Assembly: GCA_037191015.1 (NCBI GenBank)
Contig: JBBCKD010000031.1
Span: 467,469 to 531,468 of the forward strand
Length of the DNA stretch: 64,000 nt
Direction: 5' to 3'
From: Ravibacter sp037191015
GTDB lineage: Bacteria; Bacteroidota; Bacteroidia; Cytophagales; Spirosomataceae
The position numbers and the translations under genes are program-made. Below are positions 16,599 through 25,311 of the stretch, one piece after another (positions within the stretch are counted from its first letter, which is position 1; each line of letters opens with the position of its first letter). Below the pieces are notes generated by a model that saw nothing but the letters and a program-made list of their open reading frames with translations, ran no database searches and was not told the origin of the DNA.

Positions 16599-17996
16599 AT
16601 GCGCCACCGGTACTCCTCTTACTTTTCGACCATACAGCTTATTTCAGACCTTGTCGTTCTGAACGTTGCTTTTTACGGAGCACTTTGGGTGAGGTATGTA
16701 TGGATAGCCCAGAACAAGCTGCCGGTTTCGGAGCTGCACTATACGATTTTCTGGCTTGTATATAACCTGATCTGGATTATCCTGGTGTTCATTATCCGGC
16801 CGTACCACCATTCGAGGCACAATTTCAATCTTAATGCCCTTCTATCTTCTTTCTTCAAGATCCTGGCGCTCCACCTGGCCCTGGTGGTCACTTTCTGGGT
16901 ATTTGTAAAAGGCTACTACTATTCAAGAGGGCACCTGGTCCTTTCTTCTGCCATGCTGGTCTTCCTGGGTGTCACGTGGCGGATAGCCGCTACCTATTTC
17001 ATCAAGCGTTACCGGCTAAGCGGGTTCAACAAGCGCAACTATATCATTGTAGGATACGGAGAGCTATCAGACACCATTAAAAACTACTATGAGATGAATC
17101 CCGATATGGGATACATATTCAAAGGTTATTTCAACAAACATGCTCATAACCCTTCCGTGATGTCATGGCATGACAACTTCGATCTTCTCGAAGAATACAT
17201 TATGGACGAGCGCATCGACCATATATACTGCTGCCAGCCGTACCTCGATCACCGTGACCTGCAGGCGATCATACAGCTGGGAGAGAAGCACAAAATCAAA
17301 ATCATGCTGCAGATCGACTTCAGGGGGTTCCTCACCAACGATGCCACCCTTGAATATCACGATTATATCCCGGTTATCAACATCACCACCAAGGCGTTTT
17401 CCAACGTACGGGATGAAGTGCTCAAAAGGATCTTCGACCTGACCTTTTCGCTCCTGGTCGTGATACTGGGTTCCCCGGTATTTGTAATCATAGCGATCCT
17501 TGTCAGGCTTACTTCCAAAGGACCCGTATTTTTCCTGCAGGAACGCTCGGGCAGATGGGGAGAACCTTTCAAAATCATCAAGTTCAGGAGCATGGTACCT
17601 GACGCCGACAAAATTGCGCAAATGCATTCTACGGGCGCCGGCGATAAAAGGATCACCAAATTCGGTATGTTCCTGCGAAAAACCAGGCTGGACGAGCTCC
17701 CGCAGTTTTTCAATGTAATAGCCGGCGACATGTCCATCGTAGGTCCCCGCCCGCTGGCCAGGTATGATGTCGACATGCTCATGAAGCAATCTCCTACCAA
17801 ATTCAAACGCGCCCTGACTGTCAAGCCCGGCATCACTTCCATTGGACAGGTGAAAGTCGGGTACGCCGACAACGCCGAGGAATCGGTGAAGAGGCTCAAT
17901 TATGATCTGACCTACGTGGATAATCCGAGCCTGAAAACCGACCTGTGGCTCATTGCGCGTACCGTCCTGCTGGTATTCCAGAGAAAGGGAAAATAA
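16599..17996 (+). CDS. undecaprenyl-phosphate glycosyl-1-phosphate transferase (WcaJ/WbaP-like)
   Basis: 465 residues. Four N-terminal membrane helices (about 13-35, 47-67, 83-104, 111-133), a Rossmann-like CoA-binding-type middle domain (about 140-255, starting NYIIVGYGELSD), one more membrane helix (about 277-300) and a C-terminal bacterial sugar transferase domain with KIIKFRSMVPDAD, RLDELPQFFNVIAGDMSIVGPRP and KPGITSIGQV. This enzyme starts extracellular polysaccharide repeat units by moving sugar-1-phosphate onto undecaprenyl phosphate. It stands alone; the glycan cluster at 41-49 kb lies 23 kb away. Confidence 0.93.
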   Translation: MRHRYSSYFSTIQLISDLVVLNVAFYGALWVRYVWIAQNKLPVSELHYTIFWLVYNLIWIILVFIIRPYHHSRHNFNLNALLSSFFKILALHLALVVTFWVFVKGYYYSRGHLVLSSAMLVFLGVTWRIAATYFIKRYRLSGFNKRNYIIVGYGELSDTIKNYYEMNPDMGYIFKGYFNKHAHNPSVMSWHDNFDLLEEYIMDERIDHIYCCQPYLDHRDLQAIIQLGEKHKIKIMLQIDFRGFLTNDATLEYHDYIPVINITTKAFSNVRDEVLKRIFDLTFSLLVVILGSPVFVIIAILVRLTSKGPVFFLQERSGRWGEPFKIIKFRSMVPDADKIAQMHSTGAGDKRITKFGMFLRKTRLDELPQFFNVIAGDMSIVGPRPLARYDVDMLMKQSPTKFKRALTVKPGITSIGQVKVGYADNAEESVKRLNYDLTYVDNPSLKTDLWLIARTVLLVFQRKGK

Positions 17997-18037
17997 TTCT
18001 CCTACCCTGGCCTGAGTGAAGGTACTGCGCAAAACAC

Positions 18038-18072
18038 ATTGGCGGATTCTTCGGTATATCCTTTTACCTTTG
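18038..18072 (+). promoter_or_regulatory. predicted promoter of menB
   Basis: TTGG at 18038-18041 and TACCTTTG at 18065-18072 fit the Bacteroidota -33 and -7 boxes. The leader would be about 35 bases. Confidence 0.5.
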
Positions 18073-18112
18073 CGGGGTGTTAATAGAACCGATCATTTGA
18101 ATCCAGTTTATT

Positions 18113-18937
<825 letters not shown>

Positions 18938-18980
18938 CCCGATAGTGATCGGGACTAATTGTCTAATTGTATAATTATAA
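18938..18980 (+). repeat. palindrome plus 8-base periodic element, copy 1
   Basis: CCCGATAGTGATCGGG (18938-18953) directly follows the menB stop and is followed by ACTA and units of about eight bases: ATTGTCTA, ATTGTATA, ATTATAAA. The same composite layout recurs at 50528. It fills the whole menB-EVE gap. Confidence 0.6.
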
Positions 18981-18984
18981 AAAA

Positions 18985-19392
18985 ATGAACTACTGGCTTG
19001 TCAAATCCGAACCTTTTAAGTACTCGTGGGATCATTTTGTAAATGAAAAGACAGCAGTGTGGGACGGAGTGAGGAACTACGCTGCGCGGAATAACCTGAT
19101 GGCTATGAAGCTGGACGACCTGGTGCTTTTTTACCACAGCAATGAAGGCAAGGAGGTAGTAGGCATGGCGAAGGTGTCAAAGGAGCACTATCCTGACCCT
19201 ACGACAGACGATCCCAGGTGGGTAGTAGTGGAGCTCGTACCGGTTGAGAAGTTCCCCCGGACGGTTACGCTCGAACAGGTGAAAGCCGATAGCAGGCTGC
19301 AGCATATTCCGCTGGTAACGCAATCCAGGCTTTCTGTTCAGCCTATCGGCAAAGCTGAGTTCGACATCATCGTAGGAATGGCACATGAATAA
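18985..19392 (+). CDS. EVE domain protein
   Basis: 135 residues, essentially one EVE/PUA-like domain: MNYWLVKSEPFKYSWDHF, AVWDGVRNYAARNNLMAMK, LVLFYHSNEGKEVVGMAKV, then a C-terminal QSRLSVQPIGKAEFDIIV. EVE domains bind modified bases in DNA or RNA; the role of stand-alone copies is unknown. ATG at 18985 starts exactly at the domain. The gene overlaps the next by 8 bases, so translation is probably coupled. Confidence 0.88.
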   Translation: MNYWLVKSEPFKYSWDHFVNEKTAVWDGVRNYAARNNLMAMKLDDLVLFYHSNEGKEVVGMAKVSKEHYPDPTTDDPRWVVVELVPVEKFPRTVTLEQVKADSRLQHIPLVTQSRLSVQPIGKAEFDIIVGMAHE

Positions 19393-20974
19393 ATACCTGA
19401 CACTGTTGGTTGGTTTGCTCCTGGGTATCGGCCTTATCCTGCCGGGAAATGCCCAGGAAAAATTCAGGGTGGAGTTACCTCTTCCCGGGGAAAGCGATTC
19501 CTATCATACCGTGCCGCTCGGCGGCAAGGGAGTAGCTCTTATTTCCAAACCGCAGAAACGTAAGTACAGGATCCAGAAATTTAACACAGATCTCGAAGAA
19601 GAATGGTCTACCGACGGCGACATTCTTTCCAATCTCGATTTCGTAGCCTCTTCATACGACGGCTCTTCGGTATGCCTGCTTTTTAACCGTTACCGCAGTT
19701 CCGAATACCAGGTAGTAAAAGTAAGCGCCGGACCAGGTTTCGTCGAAAATTTTATGTTCAGGACTATTGACCGGTTTCTCATCACCGATTTCAAAACCCT
19801 GGGCTACGCCGCTTTTATGGCGGGCACATTGCGCGATGAGCCTGTGCTGATCCATACCAACCTGCAGACCGGCCAGTCGAAAGTATTGCCTACCGCCGTA
19901 AAAGGCGCGCTCTCCATTCAATCGGTAGAAGTCGACACCGCCCGCCAGCTGATAAACATAAGTATGGCCATCAAGACCAGGCGCTCGCTCAAAATAGTAG
20001 CACGGTCTTATGACGAAAGCGGCCAATTGGTCTCGGAAGTAGGCAGCGAGCCAAAAGATGGATATTCCCTGCTTAACGGCCGGCTCCAGATTCTCAACGA
20101 GTCCGAAAAGCTGTTGATAGGCACCTACGGGCACAGCGATCGTCAGAGCTCGACAACGGCAGCATCCCAGGGACTCTATATTTCCAAATTCGTAGACAAC
20201 CAGGAACAGTTCACGGAGTATCACAGCTTCACCGACTTCAAACACTTTTTTGATTTTCTCAGCGGCAGGCAGCTCGAGAAAATGGAGCGGAGGATCCAGA
20301 AGAAGAAAGAGGACGGCGGTGATCTCAAGCTCAATTACCGGCTCCTGGTGCACGATATCATACCGTCGGGCAATCAATACCTGATCGTAGCGGAAGCGTT
20401 CTATCCCGAATACAAATACAATAATAATCTTTATGGAGCCAGAAGTTACTGGGGAAACCCCTGGCTTTTCGGTTCCGGGTTCGGCTATGGCTTATACAAT
20501 CCCTATTTCTTCAACCCCTATTATGGCGCAGGGAGATATTACGGGAACGGCAGCCAGGTCCTGGACGGATTTGTATACACGCACGCCGTCGTAGCCGGTA
20601 TCGATTTCTCAGGGAAGCTGTTGTGGGACAACAGCATCACTTTTGACAATGTTAAAAGCAGTGAGCTGAGAGAAAAAGTCACGGCAACGATGAAGCCTGA
20701 CGGGGAAACACAGATCGTGTACGGGAATAAAGGCACTGTCTGGACAAAAATTGTAAAGAGGGACATTACCATACAGGAAGACCGCAGCATAGCCCTGCCT
20801 ACCGACCAGGAGGGCGACAAGGTAAGAAGCACGACCACCGACGAAGTATGCCATTGGTACGGCCCTTATTACCTGGCCTGGGGACAGCAAAAAATTGCCA
20901 ACGCGCAAACCGGCGATGTTTCCACGAGAGGTCGCCGCAATATCTTCTACCTGAACAAGCTTACCTTCCGGTAA
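19385..20974 (+). CDS. exported protein of unknown function
   Basis: 529 residues with a signal peptide (about 1-23, ending GNAQ). The rest is beta-rich without a domain I recognise. Residues about 343-390 form an insert very rich in Tyr, Asn, Phe and Gly (YKYNNNLYGARSYWGNPW, then GYGLYNPYFFNPYYGAGRYY), as in surface-exposed or low-complexity loops. A short charged helix lies near 300 (LEKMERRIQKKKEDGG). It sits in a tight operon with EVE, methyltransferase and TPR genes; nothing links their functions clearly. Confidence 0.7.
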   Translation: MNKYLTLLVGLLLGIGLILPGNAQEKFRVELPLPGESDSYHTVPLGGKGVALISKPQKRKYRIQKFNTDLEEEWSTDGDILSNLDFVASSYDGSSVCLLFNRYRSSEYQVVKVSAGPGFVENFMFRTIDRFLITDFKTLGYAAFMAGTLRDEPVLIHTNLQTGQSKVLPTAVKGALSIQSVEVDTARQLINISMAIKTRRSLKIVARSYDESGQLVSEVGSEPKDGYSLLNGRLQILNESEKLLIGTYGHSDRQSSTTAASQGLYISKFVDNQEQFTEYHSFTDFKHFFDFLSGRQLEKMERRIQKKKEDGGDLKLNYRLLVHDIIPSGNQYLIVAEAFYPEYKYNNNLYGARSYWGNPWLFGSGFGYGLYNPYFFNPYYGAGRYYGNGSQVLDGFVYTHAVVAGIDFSGKLLWDNSITFDNVKSSELREKVTATMKPDGETQIVYGNKGTVWTKIVKRDITIQEDRSIALPTDQEGDKVRSTTTDEVCHWYGPYYLAWGQQKIANAQTGDVSTRGRRNIFYLNKLTFR

Positions 20975-20993
20975 GAACAACAGCCCGAAAAAA

Positions 20994-21875
20994 GTGCAAC
21001 TGATCACACCTGACACGCTCAGCGACTACGAATTGATTGATACCGGCGGCTTCGAAAAGCTCGAAAGATTCGGCCGCTATGTATTGGCACGTCCCGAACC
21101 TCAGGCTGTCTGGGCCAAAAGCCTGTCTGAGGAAAAATGGGAGGAGCTGTCGGACGCGGTTTTCAGGCGGGACAGGAACTCGGATGAAAAAGGGCAATGG
21201 ATATTGCGTAAGAGCATGCCCGACAACTGGGTTTTCAACTATAAATCCGGACAGCTGGATTTAAAAAGCAAGCTGTCCCTGTCCTCCTTTAAACATGTAG
21301 GCTTGTTCCCCGAGCAGGCTGAAAACTGGGAATACATCGGCAGGAAACTTTCGCAGATGCAGACCGCGCAGCCTGCAGTGCTCAATCTTTTTGCCTATAC
21401 CGGCTTGGCCTCGCTGGCCGCCAGGCAAATAGGAGCCGACGTAACGCATGTAGATGCTGTAAAACCCGTTATCTCCTGGGCCCGCGCCAATATGGAAATG
21501 TCGGGGCTTGACAATATACGCTGGGTGGTAGAGGATGCACTGAAATTTGTAAAGCGGGAAGTACGGCGGAATAAAAAATACAACGGGATTATCCTCGACC
21601 CTCCGGCTTACGGACGAGGTCCGGCAGGAGAAAAATGGCTGCTGGAGACCCATATCAACGAGCTCCTTGAATTATCAGTCCGGCTTTTAACGAAAGAGGA
21701 CTTTTTCCTCGTTATCAATCTATATTCCCTCGGTTTCTCCGCCATGATCCTGGAGAACCTGTTCAGGGCGCATTTCCCCGACGCTCCCAACAGGGAGTTC
21801 GGCGAACTGTTTCTCCCGGACAGAAGCGGGAACAAACTTCCTTTAGGCATCTTTTTCAGGTTTTCAGATCATTGA
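20994..21875 (+). CDS. class I SAM-dependent methyltransferase (rRNA methyltransferase-like)
   Basis: 293 residues from GTG at 20994. SAM motif I is VLNLFAYTGLAS (129-140), the acidic strand end is THVDAVKPVISWAR, and the catalytic motif is LDPPAYGRGP (201-210), the DPP-Y form of N-methyltransferases and of the RlmI/RlmL/RlmK group acting on rRNA bases. An N-terminal PUA-like segment may bind RNA. The target is unknown. The stop overlaps a possible TTG start (21872) of the TPR gene. Confidence 0.82.
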   Translation: MQLITPDTLSDYELIDTGGFEKLERFGRYVLARPEPQAVWAKSLSEEKWEELSDAVFRRDRNSDEKGQWILRKSMPDNWVFNYKSGQLDLKSKLSLSSFKHVGLFPEQAENWEYIGRKLSQMQTAQPAVLNLFAYTGLASLAARQIGADVTHVDAVKPVISWARANMEMSGLDNIRWVVEDALKFVKREVRRNKKYNGIILDPPAYGRGPAGEKWLLETHINELLELSVRLLTKEDFFLVINLYSLGFSAMILENLFRAHFPDAPNREFGELFLPDRSGNKLPLGIFFRFSDH

Positions 21876-21880
21876 AAGAT

Positions 21881-23041
21881 ATGTGCCGGCCTTTTTTATT
21901 ACCGGGAATAATATGGTGCTGGATCGGGCTGCAGTTGCTTTCGGGCTGCAGCAATACCGACCATGACAATGCGCATATACCGCCGCCTTATACCACCGAT
22001 TTTGAAAACAGGAAGGAGAATGACCGCCTGGCTTTCCTCACCGATTGCATCCGTAGAAAGATCGATCTTTCGGGAAGTTATTATAAGCGCGCAAAAATTT
22101 ACCTGGAAAAAGGAGACTTCGAATCTGCGCTTAATGATATCAATCACGCGATCACGGCAAAAGATAATGTGGGCGAATACTACCTGCTCCGCGGGATCGT
22201 CAACCGGGAGCTGAATCGTCTCGGCGACGCCCTGCTGGATGCAGAGAGAGCCGAAGCGCTTCAGCAGAAAAGCCCGCGCCTGTATATCCTGATGGCAGAC
22301 ATACTCCAGGAAAATAAGAAATATAATGAATCGGAGCGGTATATAAACGGCGTTCTGGCACTGGCTCCTTACGAGGCATCCGTATACTACGTGCAGGGAA
22401 TGCTGCAGACCAAAACTGGCGACACGCTGCAGGGACTCTCCTCTATGGAGAAGGCGCTGGAATTAAATCCTGAGTTCTTCCGGGCTTACCGGCACACCTC
22501 GTCGATCTATTCCGGAAGGGGAGATTTCGGTCACGCGCACCGTATACTCGGAACGGGGCTCCGGTATTTCCCTTCCAGTACCGAATTGCTCGTGGAAATG
22601 GGCAGGCTTTACAACGACAGGTCTATCCCTGACAGCGCGCTTATATACTATACGAAAGCGCTGCAGATTGATAAGGGGAACCTGGAGATTCTTGCGGAAA
22701 CGGCAGCCCTCTACACCAAATCCAGGAACTACGGGGCCGCCCTCCGGATTTACGAAGACATTCAGCGGCAAAAACCGGATTACGCTGCCATAAACTACCT
22801 GATAGGCTTTTGCCAGGAGAAGATGTGGCGCTTTAATACCGCGAAATCATACTACGAAAAAGAGCTTGAGATCACGCCGGGGTATGTCCCCGCACGAAAC
22901 GGTCTCTGGCGCATCAGCCAGGCGGAAAATGAGCGTCTCAAGAATGAAAATGGTCTCGACGGCAGCGAAGAACCGGTCAGAACCCTCGACGACAGCCGTC
23001 TGAACGTAACGCCGATCGCCCCGAGGAAGATCCAGAACTAA
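21881..23041 (+). CDS. TPR repeat lipoprotein
   Basis: 386 residues from ATG at 21881; an in-frame TTG at 21872 overlaps the methyltransferase stop and is possible. A lipobox LLSGC lies near residue 22. From about residue 65 to 340 there are eight to nine tetratricopeptide units (for example YYKRAKIYLEKGDFESALND, ALELNPEFFRAYRH, YYTKALQIDKGNLEILAE, KSYYEKELEITPGYVPARNG). Probably a periplasm-facing scaffold lipoprotein. Last gene of the EVE operon. Confidence 0.85.
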   Translation: MCRPFLLPGIIWCWIGLQLLSGCSNTDHDNAHIPPPYTTDFENRKENDRLAFLTDCIRRKIDLSGSYYKRAKIYLEKGDFESALNDINHAITAKDNVGEYYLLRGIVNRELNRLGDALLDAERAEALQQKSPRLYILMADILQENKKYNESERYINGVLALAPYEASVYYVQGMLQTKTGDTLQGLSSMEKALELNPEFFRAYRHTSSIYSGRGDFGHAHRILGTGLRYFPSSTELLVEMGRLYNDRSIPDSALIYYTKALQIDKGNLEILAETAALYTKSRNYGAALRIYEDIQRQKPDYAAINYLIGFCQEKMWRFNTAKSYYEKELEITPGYVPARNGLWRISQAENERLKNENGLDGSEEPVRTLDDSRLNVTPIAPRKIQN

Positions 23042-23158
23042 CCATGTACCTTCCTGGCCGCATCGCTGCAAGTGCGCCACGCAACTCTAATCCCGGGTCA
23101 ACCGCCCCTGTTCCGACCCGATGCGGCTTTAGCATGAAAGGCTCCTGAAAAGAACCCT

Positions 23159-23176
23159 ATCAGCATAGCGCAGGAT
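23159..23176 (+). repeat. 18-base repeat, copy 1
   Basis: ATCAGCATAGCGCAGGAT, found again without a mismatch at 30380-30397. Both copies lie between genes, on either side of the first SusC/SusD locus. The rest of 23042-23251 shows nothing recognisable. Confidence 0.55.
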
Positions 23177-23251
23177 GGCAATGTCTGAACATGTTTCAAA
23201 ATTAGCTTATTCGAGTGCATAATATAATATTACCCAGTCGAATAGTAGAAG

Positions 23252-23818
23252 ATGACATACTCCAACACAGAACCGATAGAAAACCATGCAGCCGAAATGA
23301 CCGGCTGCGAAAGAAAACTGTCTAAAAAGCAGTTGTTCGTCGAAATATATGAGAAATACTGGCATACCTTATTTCAAATAGCCTACCGACGCGTTCATGA
23401 CAAAGAGATAGCAGAAGAAATCGTACAGGATATTTTTACGGAACTCTGGGAAAAACAGGATATCGGGAAGATTCAGAACCTGGATAGATACCTTTCTTCC
23501 GCTATCAAATTTGCTGTTATCGATCATATACGGCATAAAACCGCCCAAAAGAACTTTTTGGAATATCATAAGACTTTTCTTGAAATCAGCAGTACCGAAC
23601 AGCAGATTCTCGACTATAGCGACTTGCCTGCACTGGTGCAGCAGGGAATGGGGCAGCTTTCCGAAACCACCAAACGGATATTCTGGCTCAATCATTTTCT
23701 CGACTGGAAGAAAGAAACTATCGCCGAGTACTTTCAGCTATCGGAAAAGGCGATCGAATATCATCTCACCAAATCATTGAAAACCGTTAGAATGTACCTT
23801 AAAAATATTTCGTTTTAA
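23252..23818 (+). CDS. ECF sigma-70 factor (locus 1)
   Basis: 188 residues. Region 2 (about 29-95) has LFQIAYRRVHDKEIAEEIVQDIFTELWEKQ; region 4 (about 128-185) has LSETTKRIFWLNHFLDWKKETIAEYFQLSEKAIEYHLTKS, a helix-turn-helix for the -35 element. It belongs to the Bacteroides-type sigma factors that pair with FecR anti-sigma factors and switch on a SusC/SusD pair. The FecR gene follows after 123 bases, SusC after that. Confidence 0.93.
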   Translation: MTYSNTEPIENHAAEMTGCERKLSKKQLFVEIYEKYWHTLFQIAYRRVHDKEIAEEIVQDIFTELWEKQDIGKIQNLDRYLSSAIKFAVIDHIRHKTAQKNFLEYHKTFLEISSTEQQILDYSDLPALVQQGMGQLSETTKRIFWLNHFLDWKKETIAEYFQLSEKAIEYHLTKSLKTVRMYLKNISF

Positions 23819-23941
23819 TAAAGCAACGTATTCCCTGCTTTTTTCTCTTTATCGATATTTAGGGATTCAGCCGGGCTTAACGACTAATATATTTGTATTG
23901 CAAACTGGTTTATAACCTTTTCAGGTAGATCGCACTATAAA

Positions 23942-24976
23942 ATGAGCCCCTCTGAATTCTCTGAACTTCTTGAACGATACCGCAAGGGCCTTGCTACTCC
24001 TCAGGAGATCAGCAAGATTAATATCTGGTACGAAAGTATCGCCCGGGGTAAGGATGATTTACCGTCAGAGGAACTACAAAAAATAAAAAAAAGGAGCCTG
24101 GCAGGGATCCTGCCAGAGAAGCCGGTCCCTATCGCTTCAGAGAAAAACGCGCTAAAAAGAATCGTTTACCGGGGGGTGGCTGTTGCCGCTTTCCTCGTAC
24201 TTGGCGTCCTGCTTTTCCTTTTTACGGATAACAACAAAAAAAGCGGGCCTCAATTGGCGAAGAAAGCCGCGCCGGTTACGTCTGAAGAATCTTTATTTAC
24301 GAATAACAGCAGTACGAACCGGCTCGTATTGCTGGCCGACGGATCGACTGTTTTGCTTTCGCCGGGCAGCTCGCTGACCTGCGAGGAAGGATTCGGCCAA
24401 AAACACCGGAAAACCCTGCTGGCGGGAAACGGCTTTTTCGAAATATCCCACAAGGAAGACCTCCCCTTTTCAGTGCTATGCGGGGAAATTGTTACAAAAG
24501 TACTGGGAACAAGCTTTTGGATAAGATCATCGCCTGAGTCAAAAGCCGTTGAAGTAACCGTAAAAACCGGTAAAGTATCCGTATTTAAAAATAAAGCAGA
24601 CGGACCGCAGCAAGGCAAGACCGAAAAAGTACCTCTCGTCACTTTGCTACCTAACCAAAGCATATCCTTTTCGCCTAAAAGCCAGGTAGAAACCCCAAGG
24701 ATTACTTCAATAAAAAAAGGCAGTATTGCCGATCAGGAAGCCAGCTTTAATTATCTTTTCGACAAAACTCCTCTTGATAAAGTCTTTGATGTCATCGCAG
24801 CTCAGTATCATCTCGATATCCGGTTGAATATCCCGGCTCCCGGAAGCTGCACGTTCACAGGCGACATTAACGATCTCTCTCTGCTGGAAAAACTTGAGAT
24901 CATTTGCTTCTCTACGGGAATGTCGTTTGAAATACAGGAAACAGCGCTGATAATCAATGGCGACAACTGCATTTAG
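23942..24976 (+). CDS. FecR family anti-sigma factor (locus 1)
   Basis: 344 residues. A cytoplasmic sigma-binding part (1-75), one transmembrane helix (about 77-97, VAVAAFLVLGVLLFLFT), a periplasmic FecR domain (about 120-215: LVLLADGSTVLLSPGS, FFEISHKEDLPFSVLCGEIVTKVLGTSFWI) and a C-terminal STN-like domain (about 265-340). Family knowledge: the periplasmic part senses the STN domain of its SusC when substrate binds and frees the sigma factor. Its position between sigma and susC fits. Confidence 0.92.
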   Translation: MSPSEFSELLERYRKGLATPQEISKINIWYESIARGKDDLPSEELQKIKKRSLAGILPEKPVPIASEKNALKRIVYRGVAVAAFLVLGVLLFLFTDNNKKSGPQLAKKAAPVTSEESLFTNNSSTNRLVLLADGSTVLLSPGSSLTCEEGFGQKHRKTLLAGNGFFEISHKEDLPFSVLCGEIVTKVLGTSFWIRSSPESKAVEVTVKTGKVSVFKNKADGPQQGKTEKVPLVTLLPNQSISFSPKSQVETPRITSIKKGSIADQEASFNYLFDKTPLDKVFDVIAAQYHLDIRLNIPAPGSCTFTGDINDLSLLEKLEIICFSTGMSFEIQETALIINGDNCI

Positions 24977-25157
24977 CAGTACCCGGCATTATTTTTCTTA
25001 CCTGCTTTTGCGCTGCGAATCGCGCCTTTCGGATACGCGTTTATAAATATTCAATTTTTTTGTTTAACCGGTTTAGGATTACCGGCATCCAATACGACTT
25101 AGTTGTATAAAGGAAATCCATTACTCATCCTATTTTCCATTATTTCTTATGTAGACA

Positions 25158-25169
25158 GTATACGTATAC
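25158..25169. promoter_or_regulatory. perfect 12-base palindrome upstream of susC 1
   Basis: GTATACGTATAC lies 119 bases before the susC start and could be a protein-binding site. The 24977-25287 gap otherwise holds AT-rich sequence without a clear sense promoter, plus the antisense unit described separately. Confidence 0.25.
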
Positions 25170-25178
25170 GCTGCTTTC

Positions 25179-25212
25179 AAAAAAACCGGCGGTACTCCTA
25201 ATACCACCGGTT
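25179..25212 (-). terminator. intrinsic terminator of antisense RNA 1
   Basis: On the minus strand AACCGG-x-GGTA and TACC-x-CCGGTT pair (10 base pairs, one internal mismatch) around a seven-base loop and run into seven T. On the plus strand no T-run follows, so it should not stop susC transcription. Confidence 0.7.
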
Positions 25213-25275
25213 GATCATTCCCGCCCTTCTTTCCGGAAGTGCGGAGTCCTGCCTGTTTTCTCATTCCAAACAAAA
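25179..25275 (-). ncRNA. candidate cis-antisense RNA to susC 1 leader
   Basis: Opposite to the 5' leader of susC 1. A minus-strand promoter at 25281-25311 and an intrinsic terminator at 25179-25212 frame about 95 bases with no ORF. The RNA would be fully complementary to the bases just before the susC start. The arrangement matches DonS-type antisense RNAs known from Bacteroides polysaccharide loci (established for that genus; inferred here). The same layout recurs at 59073-59142. Confidence 0.55.
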
Positions 25276-25280
25276 CTCTG

Positions 25281-25311
25281 CAAATCTATGTACAAGTGTA
25301 GATCTAAACAA
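25281..25311 (-). promoter_or_regulatory. antisense promoter overlapping the susC 1 start codon
   Basis: On the minus strand TTG (25311-25309), 20 bases, then TAGATTTG (25288-25281), an exact -7 box. The last base pair of the box is the A of the susC ATG. Confidence 0.55.
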
